Positions 13,533 to 25,723 of a DNA stretch of 64,000 nucleotides are shown piece by piece. How positions within the stretch are numbered: the stretch's first letter is position 1; every line of letters starts with the position of its first letter. The position numbers were made by a program, and so were the translations under genes. The stretch is from NCBI GenBank assembly GCA_037102815.1, contig BTPP01000003.1, positions 186,001 through 250,000 on the forward strand. Direction: 5' to 3'. Below the pieces are notes generated by a model. That model saw nothing but the letters and a program-made list of their open reading frames with translations. It ran no database searches and was not told the DNA's origin. The stretch comes from Neurospora intermedia (Eukaryota; Ascomycota; Sordariomycetes; Sordariales; Sordariaceae).

Positions 13533-14753
13533 CTAGTTGTTGTGCGATGAGCGTCTCCTTCGTTTTCGCTTCCGTTTTTCGGCGTTGTCCGCTTTGGAGG
13601 TGTCGACTTCGATGTCCTGGGCATAGGAGGTGTCGTAAGCGTCATAGGCCTCCGACGCCTCCTTTGGCGCCTCGGGGAGGAGCTCTGGTATTGTTTGCTC
13701 TTGGTCGTCATCCTGTTTCCTCTTCTTTTGCCCCCTATTTTCATCGTACTGCTTCTTTTCCTCCTTGTCGGCGTCAATATTCCCCGGCAAATAAGCCACC
13801 AGCGCCTTGCTTGCTCCTTTTTGACAGTACTGAATCACGTCAATCTTTGGAGCACCCTCCGGTACCAGAGCGGCAATCTGGTTCAAATCGCTTTGCCTAG
13901 GTAAGAACAGCGCCTGCGGCAGAATTTGCTTTTGCTTCTGCGTCGATGGGTGCTCCTCCTCCTTTTCTTCTTCCGGCATTGTACATGCCTTGTACAGCTG
14001 CTTCAGGTTATACGGCTCCATCTTGCTAAGATCGAAAACCTCCTGATCGCGGTACGAGACGCCGCCCCAAGGCGGCGAGGCGAAGACTAGACACTCTTCT
14101 AGCTTGAGTCCCGCTAGGAGGCCATCCAATTCCTCGTTGTCATCCTCTTGTTCCTGCCCCTTGTTGGCCGCCTCTCCACCCTCCCTTCCCCTCCCCTTGG
14201 TGCACCTCATCGTCTTGCAAAACCTTTTCATAACCTCAAAGCAATCACCATGCACCCACGTAATTTTGTCCAGCACATCATACACTTCCGCATTATGCTG
14301 GGCGCAGGCCAGCGTCGACCTGTCCTTTTCGATAGCAATGATGCGATCCCATCTCCCCGAGGAAAGAGCAAAGGCAATCACGTTGCCTCCGGCGCCGCCG
14401 AAAAGGTCGATTAACACGCGTTTTCCGTCAGCGATGGGGTGAGTGGAGAGGTCCCGTGCGATGCGCGTGGCTACCGGTTCGGGCGTGACGCCGAACCAGG
14501 CAGAGTCGGTCAGGTGGATGTCATAGTCGTAGAATTCGAAGATTGAGAAACGTTGGTGCCAGTATCTAGGAGTGGGGTGTTAGTGAGATTTGAATGGGGG
14601 GGTGAGGGACGATGACGAGAGGGGGGGATGGGAATGGAGAAGGATGGTTACTTACTTTTGGATGTCCCAGGGGACTTCACCGAGTTTGGTGTAGTGGTGA
14701 CAATTTTCATCGAGAGGGAACTTCTCCCCTTTCTTGAGAAGTTTGGGACCCAT
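13533..14753 (-). CDS. tgs1: TGS1-like RNA cap trimethylguanosine synthase
   Basis: Two exons on the minus strand, 14753-14656 and 14565-13533, give 376 residues; the intron is GTAAGT to CCTAG and the join is in frame. The conserved run GEVPWDIQKYWHQRFSIFEF crosses this junction. An SAM-binding motif I (IDLFGGAGGNVIAF) lies near residue 85, an acidic motif II (IIAIEKD) follows, and the catalytic-type SPPWGGVSY motif lies near residue 195; its Trp stacks on the cap guanine in known structures. TGS1 converts m7G caps of snRNA, snoRNA and telomerase RNA to 2,2,7-trimethylguanosine. The C-terminal 90 residues are highly charged and Lys/Arg-rich. The start is uncertain: the frame stays open upstream to about 14,930 without an ATG, so an extra 5' exon is possible. 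Confidence 0.88.
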
Positions 14754-15391
14754 GCTCCTGATGACTGTGTTGAGTTTCGTGTTGTTCGGAATGGTGTTGG
14801 TCGGTATGTGAATCCTGATTTTGCTGTGGTAGACTGGCTGAGATTGAAGACCGGGACATTTAGTGACAAATTGGTTGACCTTCTTTCTTCTTGCCTGTGT
14901 CCCCAGGAATGAATGGTTGAGGAATTACGGACAGATCCGATGGAAAGACCAAAGGGTTGTGAATTGAGTCAAGAAGTGAACCTGAGATGGATGTAAAGTA
15001 CTCGATACCCGGAAGGTGCCGCGGTCTGGATGTACTGTGTAAGTCGCAGGGACTATGTATAGACTACTAGTCTTTTTCCCCAATTCAGGAAACCCACCTA
15101 GATTTGCGCAAACCCCACAGCGTGCCTGGAATTGGGAGCTTTGACCATCAAGGTCCACGCCATTCAGCAGGAGCACTGGGCTGAAGTGGGGCTCGCTCTT
15201 GCTGCTGTCGTTCATCAACGTCCACCGTGACACGGAAGCTCCGAGTGCTGTAAATGCCAGGGTCGCTTCCTTGATGCCGTGGACTTGCATTTCGACTTTC
15301 TAACGATCAACATCCAAATCGCGGATGACCACCAATCTTTAGACTAACCCAACATTCGTTCGGACTTCACAGCATATCATAACATACAACA
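14754..15391. other. divergent region between tgs1 and grh1
   Basis: This should hold both promoters. A minus-strand open frame (15290-14925, 121 codons from a true ATG) lies here. It could be an unrecognised upstream exon of tgs1 or chance; it has no known domain. Confidence 0.35.
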
Positions 15392-16673
15392 ATGACAACC
15401 ATGTTTAATGCCCTCAACCGGTTCATATCCCGGCTCGACGGCGATGCGGCCACGTCCAAGGAGAACCAGCCTGGCGGATTTGGCTTCCAAGTGCTGCGAA
15501 ACACCAACCCAGACCTGGCCATTGAGCCATGGTTTGACTTTGTCGTCGGAATCAATGGGCGCATGATTGTATGTTGGGAAATGGTTCATTCCAGAGAGCC
15601 ACGAGTCTAACAAAGCTCTGCTCTAGGACGACTCTGACCCGAGGCTCTTTGCCCAAGAGGTTCGAAACTGTGCTGGCGGGGTTGTCCAGCTGGGACTTTG
15701 GAGCGCAAAGGTATATCACCATCATGAGCATGCCAGGTTTTCGACACGCAATGCTGACACCTTTTTTTCTCCTCAACAGGGCCAAAGAACTCGAGCACTC
15801 CACATCCCCGTTCCCGCCGACACTGCCTCCCTCGGCCTTACCCTCCAATGGACTGCCCTCTCCGTCGTTACCAACATCTGGCACGTCCTTGACGTCCCCG
15901 CCAACTCTCCCGCCGACGTCGCCGGTCTTCTCCCGTACAGCGATTACATCCTAGGCACCCCCGAGGGTGTCCTTCACGGCGAGAGCGGGCTCAGCGAGCT
16001 AGTGGAGGACCATATTGACCGGCCCCTGCGTCTTTACATCTACAACAACGAGTACAATGTCACCCGCGAGGTAACCATCCAGCCCAGCCGGGATTGGGGT
16101 GGTGAGGGTGCCCTCGGCTGCGTTCTAGGCTACGGCGCTCTGCACCGGCTGCCAGCGCCCCTGAGCGAGCCTGTGCACGCCCCCGGCGAGACCATGTTCG
16201 ACGGCGACTCGGAGCAGTACGGACACGTCGGACAGCAGCAACAGTATCAACAACAACCCCAGTACGGATACAACCCGAGCGCACCACCAGCAGCTAGCCA
16301 ATACGCCCCCGCCACTGCGACTCTCTCTCCGCCACCACCCGTCGGCGGTGGTGAGTTCCTCATACCAGCGCAAATGGTCGGCACACCACCACCCCCAGCA
16401 ACACAGTTTGGCGGCGCGGTCGCTTCTGCTCCGCCTAGGGGGAAGAAGAAGGAGAGACCGGCGAATAGGGGAGGGTTGGGCTCGATGGATGATTACTTCA
16501 AGGAGCAGGAGAAGAAGAGTAGGGAATTGGATAATGCTCCTAGCAGGAAGAACACACCAGTACCGCCGCCGCCAATGGGAGGTCCTCCCAAGGGTGGACC
16601 GCCCAAGACAGTGTCGTCGCCGCCGCCTGGCAGTGCGCAAGGCGAAGATACGGCTGACCGAGGCGAGAGCTAG
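15392..16673 (+). CDS. grh1: Golgi reassembly stacking protein (GRASP/Grh1)
   Basis: Three exons, 15392-15568, 15627-15710 and 15780-16673, give 384 residues; introns of 58 and 69 bp have GTATGT/CTCTAG and GTATAT/CAACAG ends. The first 215 residues form the GRASP domain of two PDZ-like folds: GFQVLRNTNPDLAIEPWFDF, NCAGGVVQLGLWSAKGQRTR, SVVTNIWHVLDVPANSPADV and the second PDZ with DRPLRLYIYNNEYNVTRE. The rest is Pro/Gln/Gly-rich and probably disordered. Grh1 is tethered to early Golgi and ER-exit-site membranes, pairs with the coiled-coil protein Bug1 in yeast, and acts in tethering and unconventional secretion. The N-terminal MFNALNRFISRL could form an amphipathic helix. Translation may start at either ATG, residue 1 or residue 4. 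Confidence 0.92.
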
Positions 16674-17314
16674 TGGCTTAATGTGGAGTATTGGGAGAAG
16701 TTTTAGTCTAGGAGTTCGTGGACGACACCTGGGATATGATGATTACAGATACCCAGGGATGGGACTTGGTGACTGTCTTTGACAATGGCGGTGGACTTTC
16801 CGTCCAGTACTTGGCTTTGGGAATTTGCGGGCATTGAATTTCGTTGAAGAATCCCGTCACCTGGCGTCATGACAGGCCTGAAGTTGGTGTGGCTATAATA
16901 GGACCCCTCACGGTAGTATACTTTACACTAGTGTGATCATTTTCAGCGAGGGGGAGAAGGAAGTAGAATAATCCAGCTTGAAGCATCATTTGTACATACT
17001 GTAGATCGAACAGAAGAAAGGTATAATAAATGCCAACCTGTTTCAAGTTACCCTCCCGCCTTTGTTTTGTCTTCTGTTGGCTTCTTTGAGATCGATCTCG
17101 GACGGTTCTGTTATTGCTTGCTGGCTTGATCGCTTGCTGGCTTGATCGCTTGCCTGCTTGCTTCCTTCATGTTCCGGTCTTTCAATTATTTCCCGCTCAT
17201 TTACCTGCATCTGTTTATCAACTCCTGAATCGCAGGACAATCCTCCCCATCCCCGCTGGTGCACTTTTGGACCCCCTCGCTCATTCGCTCGCTCGTCCTT
17301 GATTGATTTCTGTT
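16674..17314. other. convergent intergenic region
   Basis: The grh1 and ost2 genes end towards each other. A short repeated motif, CTTGCTGGCTTGATCG, occurs in tandem near 17,115-17,150. Otherwise nothing is recognised beyond likely 3' UTR sequence. Confidence 0.4.
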
Positions 17315-18208
17315 CTAGTTGATAAAGTTGACGCAGAAGAAATGCAGAATCAAACTACAAACCAGGTAATCGGCAAAGGCTCTATGACCGAGACCAAGTC
17401 AAGTCAAAGTTAGCACACAGCTATCCCACCAACACTACAATAACCCGGACATTCCTCCTGCCTAAGAAAAACCCGTATTTTACGTACCGTTCAGGCGACA
17501 CCGAAGGGAAATCACTCTTGTTCGCTTCGGTCGTCTGGATCCGTAGCGAGGCCGTCAGGACGAATTGGCCGACTGTTGCTGAGAAGCCGGAGAGGAAGGC
17601 GTTGAAGGGCTGTTTATTGTGAGACGACGACCATTAGTCAGCCAACGCTTGCTTTTCTTGTCTTGATGTTTCTTGTGTGTGTCTGTCTTTTGGCTTTCTT
17701 TCGATCCACCATTGAAAGTTGTTCGGAAAGGGAAAGGGGGATCAGTTGGGTTGGGACGGATGGTGAGAACCCCCTCGGAGGAGGCGAAAGAACGACGACG
17801 TACATAATTGCCAGCCAAAACACAATATAAGAACTGTAACCCGCCCACTACCACCAAGAAGGCCATAAAGGCATCAAGCAGCTTGGTCCGCTGCGGCGTT
17901 GTGTCCTGGTAGTGTCTCAAAAGGTTGCTGAAGACTTTGTTCCATGCTTGTCCCCCCGCCGCCGCCGTGTTGCTGCTGCTGCTCTTGCTAGTAGTCCCAC
18001 TGGCTTTTGTGGTAGAGGTGGTAGTAGTGGTGGTCGTGGGCTCAATCTGAGTGCTGGTAGCAAAGGCATTGGTTGTCGTGGCAATGGGAGGAGCGGAATC
18101 TTTGGGTTGGACTTTGGTTGTGACTGTTGCTGATGGTGTCGTCGAGGTTGCTGAAGGGGTGGGGGAGACGCCGCGGGCGGCAGCCGCGTTCTTGCGCTTT
18201 CCACCCAT
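17315..18208 (-). CDS. ost2: OST2/DAD1 oligosaccharyltransferase subunit
   Basis: Three minus-strand exons, 18208-17804, 17609-17488 and 17381-17315, give 197 residues. Both introns have clear ends (GTACGT to AACAG; GTACGT to CATAG) and a CTAAC branch point is visible before the last exon. The core from residue 95 is DAD1: a first membrane segment (LLDAFMAFLVVVGGLQFLYC), the conserved AGNYPFNAFLSGF, TVGQFVLTASLRIQ, and the terminal segment LILHFFCVNFIN at the very end. The protein is a small membrane subunit of the ER complex that transfers the glycan to Asn of nascent proteins. DAD1 is usually about 113-130 residues; here some 90 extra N-terminal residues are almost pure Ser/Thr/Ala/Pro and would lie on the cytosolic side if the usual topology holds. 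Confidence 0.93.
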
Positions 18209-18988
18209 CGTGTCGGATTGTTATGATTATTTGGGGATTATGGAGCGTTGCGATTGATTCGTGTGTCTCTGTGCTGTTGCTAGCAGGTGGTGTTGGTTCG
18301 AGATGGTTGATTTGAAAATTCGTTGTCGCGATGTTGTTGAAGCTGTAATGGTGGTGGTTTGTGTACCTTGACGGGAGCTTCCGATTCCACACACTGCTGT
18401 GTCCAGTCGCTAAAACGGCCACGAAGCTTCATCTGGCTGTCATCATCGGGGACAGGGGTACAATACAGTAGTACTTACGAAGGTCGCACACGCCCGCAAT
18501 GCTTGTGTTTGTTGAACACTGTGGGGAGATATCGAATTGGAACTGGCGCACGGGCCAGGCGGCATGGGTGGGGAGAGAAGGGATTGGATGGAGCTAATTG
18601 GGGAGTTGGGGACGGGCTGTTTCCAAGTCGATGGAGCGCTCCCATGCCATGCATAGGTAGGTCGTGGAGAATTGGTGTCGAGAGTGGAGCAGGGCCTTGC
18701 TTGTTCAACTTCACTTCAGTTCTCTGCACAACAACATCCTATAAGCTGATCACTGCGAAAATTTGATGTGATTTGGTGTGATTTGGCTCAGAAACAATCA
18801 CGGGTATTGAAGTTATAGTCTTCCTCTCTTCTACTCACCCAATTTTTGAATCTCGCGCACTTCTGCCGTCCAGATTCTCAACCTTCCGATTGGGGACCCT
18901 TTGTTGACTTACACACCCTCCCGGCGACGACATCCACTCACAACTCACCACCATCTATCCCTCACACCACAACTATAAACATACAATC
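18209..18988. other. divergent region between ost2 and the DUF202 gene
   Basis: The two genes diverge here, so both promoters are expected. Two tandem copies of GATTTGGTGTGATTTGG-like sequence lie near 18,768-18,788. Nothing else could be assigned. Confidence 0.4.
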
Positions 18989-19759
18989 ATGACCTCCATA
19001 CTTGAGGTGTGTCATCTCCTCACCAGATATTTATACCACAGTCTCATGAATAGCTAACGGAAATACAACAATACCCAGGCCCTCCAGCCCCACCCAGAAG
19101 ACCATCTCCACCTCCGTCTTCACCGAGCCCGCTCCGTCATTCTCACCAGTCAAGAGTACATACTATTTTCCTTCGCTCCCCTTCTCCTCGCCCTCTTCCC
19201 GTTTCTACCCACCAGCTCTTTCCAGTCGGCCAGTCAGTCCACCAGATTTAATTAACAGTTAGGTCCCAACAGACTAGTCGAAATCCGCGCCGCCCAACGG
19301 ACCTTTGAAGGCGCCTACATGCGCACCGCCCTCTCACAATTCTCCTTTGCGCTCATCATCCTCAAGATCTTCACATCGGAATTCTACCCCATCGGCGCTT
19401 TGTTCGCTGTGTACGGAGCTGCAGTCATGTTGGTGGCCATCTATCGGCGATATGAAGGAAATCGACAATTTTTTGATCAGGAGGTTGAGGAGGAGGACTT
19501 GGATAACGACGAACGTCATGGGACCGGGCCAGCGACAGCGACAGTGACAGGAGTTGATGGACAGATGCGACAGGGTGATGCCGGGCTGGCAGTTGATGGA
19601 ATGGGAGGAGGAGGAGGACAACGGCTGGAAAGGAGAAAGACGGTCATGGTAGTCAAGAAAAAGTTTAGGACCAGCACGAATAGTGTGGCGTTGTTGACGG
19701 GGTTGAGTTTTGCGGCGTATGTTACGTTGATGGTGTTGTTGTGGGAATTGAGTCGATAA
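18989..19759 (+). CDS. DUF202-family small membrane protein
   Basis: Exons 18989-19006, 19079-19155 and 19273-19759 give 193 residues. The first exon is only six codons, as in many small Sordariales genes. Splice ends are GTGTGT/CCCAG and GTACAT/CAACAG and the joins keep frame. The protein has three predicted membrane segments: around ALSQFSFALIILKIF, around YPIGALFAVYGAAVMLVAIY, and at the C-terminus (VALLTGLSFAAYVTLMVLLW). The segment ELVEIRAAQRTFEGAYMRTA resembles the charged start of DUF202 (YidH-like) proteins. In yeasts, related small proteins belong to the vacuole or polyphosphate machinery, but function here is not inferable. A Gly/acidic loop of about 60 residues between segments two and three is unusual. 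The second intron is the least certain part. Confidence 0.7.
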
Positions 19760-21174
19760 GATTAAGCTACGCCGCTTGGAAAAGCTTTCCTTGTTTGTTT
19801 CCCGTGTGTCTCGCGAATGATTTCATGCAAGTAAATATAGCATTTACATGGCATTTCCTGTTTGGACTAAGAGCTCATGTATATTATTCCGTGTGCATCT
19901 CCGCGGCAAGTCTGGAATGCGAAGCAAGTATGGTATCAGCCTCCAGTGAAATGATCATGGGGATAATTCTCCCAGAGCAATGAAAAAAATACCCATGAAA
20001 ATGCCCGTTCATTACGTCGAACCAAAACATAGATAAGTACAAAGCAAGAAGAAAAAAGGTAAGAAGAAAATTGTAAAGCCAAACAAAGAGACATATAAGC
20101 CAACAATGAACCCAGCTATAATTCGTGTACCGCTGCAAATTTTGTTTCCCGACCCAGTCGCTGATCATGGTATGAAAAAAAACGGAAGTTTATCGCCCTG
20201 TTAGTTTTACCAGGAGAGATAGAGAGAGAAAGAAAGAAAGAAAGAAAGAAAGAAGAAGAAAGAAGACAATAACAAATTCTGAACAAAAGGAGAAAATATT
20301 ATCAAGTAAAGGACGAGCAAGACGCCAATGACATTATCACCACGTAAGCAGCGCTTCACCAAATTGCTGCTTTTCTCTTCTACCCAACCCGTCAGGTCGT
20401 TCGCGCCGTTCCGTGTGTCTATCCCGTCCCGCGTGTCTGTCCCGTCCCGCTTCCGTGAAAATTTCTCCGATGAATATGGTCAAGTGTGAAGCAGTGGTAG
20501 AGGCCCATCCAGAAACTGTACCCGAGTTCTTGAACCAATCTCTGAAGTCTCCTCTTGCTCGGCCATTCCCTCTTTTTTTCGATTTGAGGACCTTAGATAA
20601 ACGGTAACCCTTGTACGCACATTGAGTCGCATGACCAGCCAAGCCCACTGCAATTTGACGATGGTGGTTTCATGGCGAATGTACTAGTCAAAAACTTGAT
20701 CTCATCATAACAAGAGTGGGTAATCTTGTAAGATATCATCACGTCTCGGCCTATCTCATGTGATGTATCTCGTGCCGCAATCATCCCATTCGATGTCACT
20801 GGGCACTCGTTTTCCCGATTCTCTCTCATGCATCTGAGAGTTCGGGTGGGCAGGCCTTTTGATTAGTGGGGGTTGACTGGGAACCTTTGTCGAGTACCAC
20901 AGGGGAACGTCTTCAGCCGAGCCGCATTCTCTCCGCAAAACCGCCAATCTGCATCCAGAAAGGTAGAACGCGGATGACATCAATTGGTGGTGCCGTGAAA
21001 TAGAGGTCTTGACTCTCCAGAACCCGATAGCCATCAGAAGATGTCTAGCGGCCAAAGTCAACCAAGCTTGGACTCAAAGTTGAGTTTAACTCTGTAATGC
21101 ATCGGCTTGCCTGCCATCGCACTTGAACATGTCGTGACCCGAATAATGAGCCTTTCTTAGTGGGACTTCAACTC
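19760..21174. other. intergenic region with microsatellite
   Basis: This is the gap between the DUF202 gene and the 3' end of the Zn2Cys6 gene. It holds an A-rich stretch and the GAAA microsatellite listed separately. Short repeats of CCGTGTGTCTATCCCGTCCC type lie near 20,410-20,450. No gene is supported. Confidence 0.4.
20221..20266. repeat. GAAA microsatellite
   Basis: About seven tandem GAAA units, preceded by a short GA run and followed by GAA units. It is non-coding. Confidence 0.9.
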
Positions 21175-22533
21175 CTACATCCCATGGCCCTGCTGGTCTC
21201 CTCCTTCCCCATACCACGCAGAATAGCCTTCAGCAGGCTTGGAATACTGATAAGGTTGCTGCCACGAAGCATAACCGGTCGGGGGAACAGCTCCAGCTGA
21301 GACGGCCGGATGGGGATCCTGACTTGTTCCCGAGACGGTATCAATTCCAGGCATGATATTGGCAATTGGGGAAGGATAGATATCACTGGAAATGGCAGAC
21401 GACTTGCGATCGTAAGGGCGACCGCCACCGCCCGTTTGTGAGGCTGGGGGATATTGCTGGCTGGTTATGCCCTCACCGCCGCCGCCAAAAGACATGGAGC
21501 GAGAGGAAGGGACAGGGTAACCGGACGATGACCACGCTAGCTCATCCCGCGAGGATTCGGAGCCCATGGATGCTGCTGACCAAGTGGCTGATTGGGGAGC
21601 GTGCGGCGTGTAGGGGGGGAAGGCGGGGGTGATGGGGGATTCAGTCGTGTAGGATCTCCAGTTCGGGTTTATATCGTTCTGTTTGGAAGTATTCGGACCG
21701 GCGTCATGGGAAATCCAGTTAGCCATGCCGTGCTGGCCAAATTCGTAGGATCTAGTGTTTGTGGCACTTGGGGGAACTGTAAACTTGTCAGTAATGTCCA
21801 CACCATGTCTGTTTGGTTTTTGACCTACTCTTGGAATCTGGGGTGTACTCTTCCCTACCCGAAGGCTTCATGGGGGGTGGCATATTCGTGATTGATGCTA
21901 GTGACAAATGCGGATAACTTGAATGACTGTGAACTTCTGAAAGGGCCCCGCTCTGTATCGCCGGTGATGAAGATGTGGACGTGATCTTAGGCCCAGTAGA
22001 AGACCGTTGTGCCGACTTTTGTCGGGTTTCTTGCGAGGGTTGTTGGTCCACTGGGTAGAAGGTGCATTCTTTCTTCAGGCGAATGCAGTTGACACATCGA
22101 GCCTGTACGTCGTTCTGGGATGGAATACACCTAATCTTCCTGCGACGGCAATGTCCTGCATTTACGGTCAGTGCACACGCAAGAGTTGCTTTGGTCTTGA
22201 CTAGAACTTACCGCATGCAACAGATGTCCGATGATATCCTAGTTTGTTCCTTCTCTTCTCTCCTGAAAGCAGACCTTGGTCGGGCGTCGTTGGATCTCGC
22301 GGGGTGGGCGGCGGTTGACTTGTTTGTGATGCAGACATTGAACGCTTCGACTTCGTCGCAAACGGATAAGAGTCCGATCGATCTCTGCCCAAATCTGGGC
22401 TGTGCCTTGAATCCATCCCTGAGGACCCTGGAGGCGGAACAGAATAAGGCATGTACCCGGAATGTTGGATATCCATATCTGTGCCGTTCTGTGACGGTGG
22501 CGGAGGATACTGAAATGACATTGTGTCTGTCAT
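21175..22533 (-). CDS. Zn2Cys6 binuclear-cluster transcription factor
   Basis: Three minus-strand exons, 22533-22212, 22155-21829 and 21776-21175, give 416 residues; introns of 56 and 52 bp have GTAAGT/TGCAG and GTAGGT/TACAG ends and CTGAC branch points. The first intron splits the zinc cluster: VACGHCRRRKIRC before IPSQNDVQARCVNCIRLKKEC, a C-x2-C-x6-C-x10-C-x2-C-x6-C cluster near residues 107-137. The cluster binds two zinc ions and contacts DNA. Flanks are Ser/Pro/Gln/Tyr-rich and disordered, and no fungal-specific middle homology domain is visible, so this is a short member of the class. The target genes are unknown and I cannot name an orthologue. A second in-frame ATG at 22521 could also be used. 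The upstream gap is about 9.4 kb, suggesting a long leader or extended control region. Confidence 0.85.
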
Positions 22534-25500
22534 GGGTACTGACAACACAGCAGGATATATAGCGGAGTTGCAGACAGCCAGCCTTCAACTATGAATTTAA
22601 TAACGGGCAAATGGGCGGTTTTCATCAAACAATCCTGCTCTGAGTCGTTCTACTAGCTGAACGGCGGACTTCAGGGTTGCCGCACGTTTCAGCATCAAAT
22701 AAACGAGAGATGGCGGGAGGCGGTTAATGACCGGAATTGCGGATGTAGTGGTCGATCGTGACCGAATACCGTAGCTATTCAATGATCGGTGCTGATTCTC
22801 CGTGTCTGGGGTAAGGGTATAAATGTGCAAACTCCTTGAGGAATATAGTTAGCGGGTGGCCTGAGATGCCAGAATCTGGACCATGGGTCAAAGCCAGTGG
22901 GAAGAGATAAGCATAAACTAATGTGGGCATTGAATATATGAAAGGGGAGTGCAAGAAGTACCTCTATGAATAATCAGAGTGGATGAGCCGCAGATCATAT
23001 AGCGAGTAGACGGGCCAAAGATGGCAAATTATTTGGTACTTCCGGAATAAGAGGATCAGAGCAAAACGAGCGGCGCTGGACACACCCTTTTTCTGATTCT
23101 AGTTGGGCTGAAGGGAAATGGCAGCGGTAACTCTCTGAGCGATGTTGATGCAACGTGTTGACGCAGCAACAAGGAGTCGGGCTATATTCGATGTTGGATA
23201 TGGCTACACCTAGATATGAGCTTGTGCCAACGGGAGGTGGAAGCATATGAGTGATCCGATGCGTCTACCTACCTTTGGGTATACTAGGGAAATGCGGGTA
23301 GTTTCTGGGGAAGCCGACGCCTGCTGACTGCAGTTGAGGTTCAGGGAGTTTTTCCACCGTGCTGAAATGCACAAGCGAGGAGATGCTTGGTCTGAAACCG
23401 GAGCCCCAAGATATCCCGTTGGTCGGGTTAAAGGCTTCACACCCCTGATGTGATAGTCTGTGTATATCGATGAAATATATTTATGTCCTAGCCAAAATAT
23501 TGTCAGTAGCCGAGGTAACAAATTCCGTCGCCGCTGTTTGTGGGCATTTCCCACCAGCTGGCGCTGGATGTTGTTTTAGAAGTTGTAATTCCGCGCTTCC
23601 AGGTTTTAGCAGAGTCGAAGAAAGAACTATTAGGCGCACGTATGATGGACGAGCGTATAGTGCTTGTGCGTTAAGATACTGCAATCGATGATGCCCAGCT
23701 GCAACTTGCAAGGGGAAACCGTCGAATCTGGCTGAGTGAGGGAGGGTTCCGGCAGGCTATGAGGCGTCGGCCACTTGCATATGTCAAAGGAGCCGCGCCA
23801 AGTTGAGCAACACTGGGATCTAGGCAGTTTCGTCGGCTAATATGGTATCGACTGCACAAGTGATTTCGCAGTGGTGGCCAGGAAGTAGTGTACTCAAAAG
23901 CTGGGGCGCACTCAGCTTCAGCTAGATATCTGCTGATACCATACCACGAGAGGTGCAACTCGCTGATCCTGGGAAAACGCACGAGCGATGAGCCGTGAGA
24001 AGGTCTTGATCATTCAGCTTGACCGATTTCAAGCCGCTTTTCGTCGACTAAGGGGAATGTCAACCCTGCTTAATCAAAGCAACCAACTGAGGACGATGCG
24101 GGAGTGATATAACAGCTTCTACGCCACACAACACTGCTGGTTGCAGATTTGAGGGTAGGCCGGGGTAAGCGACAGCTGGTATAAAGGTGGAATTGCTGAT
24201 ATGAAAAAGTATCGACGATCGACGAGCCCTGGTAGGCGCTTTCAAAAGTTGGATACGATTGGGAGATTAAAGGTGGTGTTGTGGTCTTTACGCTCTGCAC
24301 TTTCCTTTCTTTTTCTTGACTGCTTCGTGGTTTTTGCCCGACTGCAGCGGCTGTTGAGATTTTGATTTGTAGGACTTTTGCAGCGAATGAGCTCTCGTAG
24401 CCAGATGCTGATCAGGAAAAGGCGTCTAAGGCTGAACGCTTATGGTTGATTGCTGATCAAGTGGTCGTTGAGGCTGGTGCTCGTTATGATACCTCAATCG
24501 TTTGAGGTCGTCATAGGTCCGAGTGAATGTGTGAGGTTTGAGGGTAGGCTAGTTTTTTTTGGGGGGGGGAAAAGACGGACTTGACTTGAGATAAAATGAA
24601 ACGACCACGCGTTGACCAAGTGAGTAATGTAGCTTCATGCATCGAGATTGGTTGGAGAATGAGGGAGTGTTGGGATGTAAAGAACAAGGCAACGTAGGCC
24701 GAAACATGAAAGTAAAATATGATGCAAGAAGGAGTGGCGAGACTGGGCAAAGAGACGACGCACAAGGGCAACGGGACAGAAAGGTCACATCAATTAATGG
24801 CCATGGAACATATTAAAAGCTCTTGTTCTTCTCCCAAATCTCTTTGTCCCCCTGGACCCCTCCGATCTTCGCACAGTCATTCTGCCACTGGCAACGTAAA
24901 AGGTAATGGGCAAGGAAAAGTGCACTGCACCGCAAGTGTGAATGCTGTTGGGGCTGGAGCATGCCAGACAATGAAGCGCCCGGACATGGAAGGAACCCAA
25001 AAATGTCTTCAGGCAATCATAATTCAAGGGCAGAAATTGAGGAAGTAACCCGAAGTTTGTATCCTCAAACGGTTTCAAGGGCATGTTCCAGCCAAAAGTT
25101 CGGGTGCTCGGTCAACTCGACATGCCTGTGACTTTAATATCAGTTACTGCTAGCTTTCAGTGCCACGAAGCAAAAGTAAATCGAAGGCAATCGTCCGTCT
25201 AGACCCACGGGTTTTCCCACCCCAGGTCCTCGAATGACGGCGGATGGGATGCTCTTTCAAAAGCGGTCTAAACCACAATACTTACCTTGGAGCGGCGGAG
25301 GCTGCCTTCGTCTTTGCCCACTTCCCTTTGAACAGTGCTAAAGGCTGAAGCACCACACTTAACCCCCCCTGATCAGCCATCGGGCCCTTCGGAAGGAAAA
25401 ACTCTATTTCCTTCCATTGCTTCCACCACTAACTTAATCAACCGACCTGGACTTCCCAGACTCCGGTTGTTGTTTCGAGGGATGCAGCACCTCTGCCGAG

Positions 25501-25720
25501 CACCATGGTAGGCTGCACTTAACATCAATGCCACATTGGTGGACTCATTGATGTTTGGCCAGAAGTTTGTACATGCATGAGGTACTCTTCCTATGGTCGA
25601 CAGCCATCCCCCAATGTCAGTCTTGTATCCCTGTGCGCGCATGTAAGTACCTGTACGCAGCTGCCCGGGACTGCAAGGTACCTGAGAGCCCAGACTTGGT
25701 ACTTGGTGTCTCAGGCACAG
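22534..25720. other. gene-poor region, first part
   Basis: No open frame longer than about 115 codons and no domain is visible on either strand. The composition is balanced, not strongly AT-rich, so it does not look like heavily mutated repeat DNA. It is directly upstream of the Zn2Cys6 gene and may hold its long leader and distant control sites. A G9 run lies near 24,560. Confidence 0.4.
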
Positions 25721-25723
25721 TAG

